In this document: positions 5,039 through 5,827 of the stretch, in pieces
How the letters are laid out: each line of letters opens with the position of its first letter
Numbering within the stretch: the first letter of the stretch is position 1
Assembly (NCBI GenBank): GCA_021819225.1
Contig: JAKARU010000055.1
Location: 1-5,827 of the forward strand
Source of the DNA: Thermoplasmata archaeon
GTDB taxonomy: Archaea; Thermoplasmatota; Thermoplasmata; Thermoplasmatales; Thermoplasmataceae
Length of the DNA: 5,827 nt
Direction: 5' to 3'
Position numbers and translations under genes: made by a program
The notes under the pieces: model-generated
Database searches by the model: none
Told to the model about the DNA's origin: nothing
The model's input: only the letters and a program-made list of their open reading frames with translations

Positions 5039-5827
5039 TGAAATAATCGTGGAAACGAAGGATCTTGTTAAAACATATCCCGGTGGAATCAAGGCTGTTC
5101 AGGGAATTAATCTAAAGATAATGAAGGGACAGATATATGGTTTTCTTGGTCCAAATGGAGCGGGTAAGAGCACAACAATCAAGATGCTATCCACATCAAT
5201 AAAGCCTACTTCCGGAACTGCAACAATACTGGGATATGATATTGTCAAGGATTCAATGAATGTCAGAAGGGTGATAGGTGTGGTTCCTCAGGACTTGACC
5301 ACTGACGAGGACCTAAAGGGAATAGAAAATATTGAAATGGTCGCCAGATTCTATGATATCCCGCGGAAGGAGGCCAGAAGCAAGGCGGAAGAGCTCCTGA
5401 GCCTTGTAGACCTCTCAGAATTTGGAAACAAGTATGTAAGTTCCTATTCCGGAGGAATGAGGAAGAGGCTTGAACTTGTCGTGGGGCTGGTACATAGTCC
5501 ACAGGTACTTTTCCTTGATGAGCCAACACTTGGACTTGACGTGCAGACAAGGACAAAGATGTGGGACTATATCAGAAAAATCAGGGATGATCTGGGTGTT
5601 ACAATAATTCTAACCTCCCATTATCTGGAGGAGGTTGACTCACTTGCGGACCTTATTTCAATTATAGATCATGGAAAGATAATCGTTACCGGTACATCTG
5701 ATGAACTTAAAAGCAACCTGAAAGGTGATATTATCCAGGTTGAGTTTTCTTCTGAAGAAGATGCCAGGAAGTTTGGGGAATATGGGAACAAGATAGATGT
5801 CTCATACCCGCATCCCAATGAGGCAGA
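5028..5827 (+). CDS. ABC transporter ATP-binding subunit, DrrA/drug-export type (3' truncated by window edge)
   Basis: The visible 266 residues contain a complete ATPase core: Walker A GPNGAGKST (41-49), Q-loop Gln88 in VVPQD, signature YSGGM (140-144), Walker B VLFLDEP with Asp164/Glu165 (160-166), D-loop GLD (169-171), and switch His198 in LTSHYLEE. The order, the GYDIVKD and NVRRVIGVVPQD segments and the IIDHGKIIVTGTSDEL tail are typical of the ABC-2 export type (DrrA, NatA, CcmA-like), usually 300-330 residues, so only the C-terminal end is missing. It should hydrolyse ATP on the inner face of the membrane for a permease probably encoded just beyond the window. The upstream PadR gene overlaps it by 11 bases, which suggests an inducible export operon. 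The cargo cannot be read from sequence. Confidence 0.93.
   Translation, partial: MESNEIIVETKDLVKTYPGGIKAVQGINLKIMKGQIYGFLGPNGAGKSTTIKMLSTSIKPTSGTATILGYDIVKDSMNVRRVIGVVPQDLTTDEDLKGIENIEMVARFYDIPRKEARSKAEELLSLVDLSEFGNKYVSSYSGGMRKRLELVVGLVHSPQVLFLDEPTLGLDVQTRTKMWDYIRKIRDDLGVTIILTSHYLEEVDSLADLISIIDHGKIIVTGTSDELKSNLKGDIIQVEFSSEEDARKFGEYGNKIDVSYPHPNEA

Noticed and set aside
5263..5556. Minus-strand ORF of 97 codons opposite the ABC ATPase.
   Set aside because: Antisense shadow of a gene with every ABC ATPase motif intact.

Overview
The window looks like an acidophilic archaeon, probably of the Thermoplasmatales. The evidence is indirect: moderate GC, heavy use of AGG and ATA codons, archaeal TATA boxes about 25 nt upstream of start codons (leaderless transcripts), Shine-Dalgarno sites only in front of operon-internal genes, and a secreted protein full of N-glycosylation sequons. 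No ribosomal or marker gene confirms the placement.

Layout. (1) 2-867, plus strand: the C-terminal end of a ThiF/MoeB/HesA-type E1-like enzyme overlaps by ATGA a HAD-superfamily phosphatase. (2) 859-1548, minus strand: a membrane-anchored exported protein with 11 N-X-S/T sequons, overlapping the HAD gene tail to tail. (3) 1629-2686, plus strand, divergent from (2): a polytopic protein resembling PIG-V-type mannosyltransferases. Its coding frame clearly continues upstream of the first in-frame ATG (1778) but has no usable start, so there is a one-base frame break near 1660-1670. (4) 2687-2910: an intergenic region with a leaderless promoter preceded by a tandem 10-bp repeat. (5) 2911-3912: a two-gene operon of a small protein with a possible ribbon-helix-helix-like N-terminus and a four-TM protein with a SHOCT-like C-terminal motif. 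(6) 3913-4529: a decayed transposase that I read as ISL3-like, with in-frame stops and frameshifts. (7) 4628 to the end: a PadR-family regulator overlapping the start of an ABC-transporter ATPase of the DrrA/drug-export type, which runs off the window.

How they may work together. The PadR-ABC pair is a familiar arrangement in which the regulator probably controls its own operon and the exporter. The sequon-rich surface protein and the putative mannosyltransferase sit head to head and could share cell-surface glycosylation biology, but this is only proximity. The 2911-3912 pair is the least explained part of the window and the best candidate for something undescribed: a possible DNA-binding protein, a repeat in its own promoter and a membrane partner. 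I did not find a clearly novel defence or mobile system.
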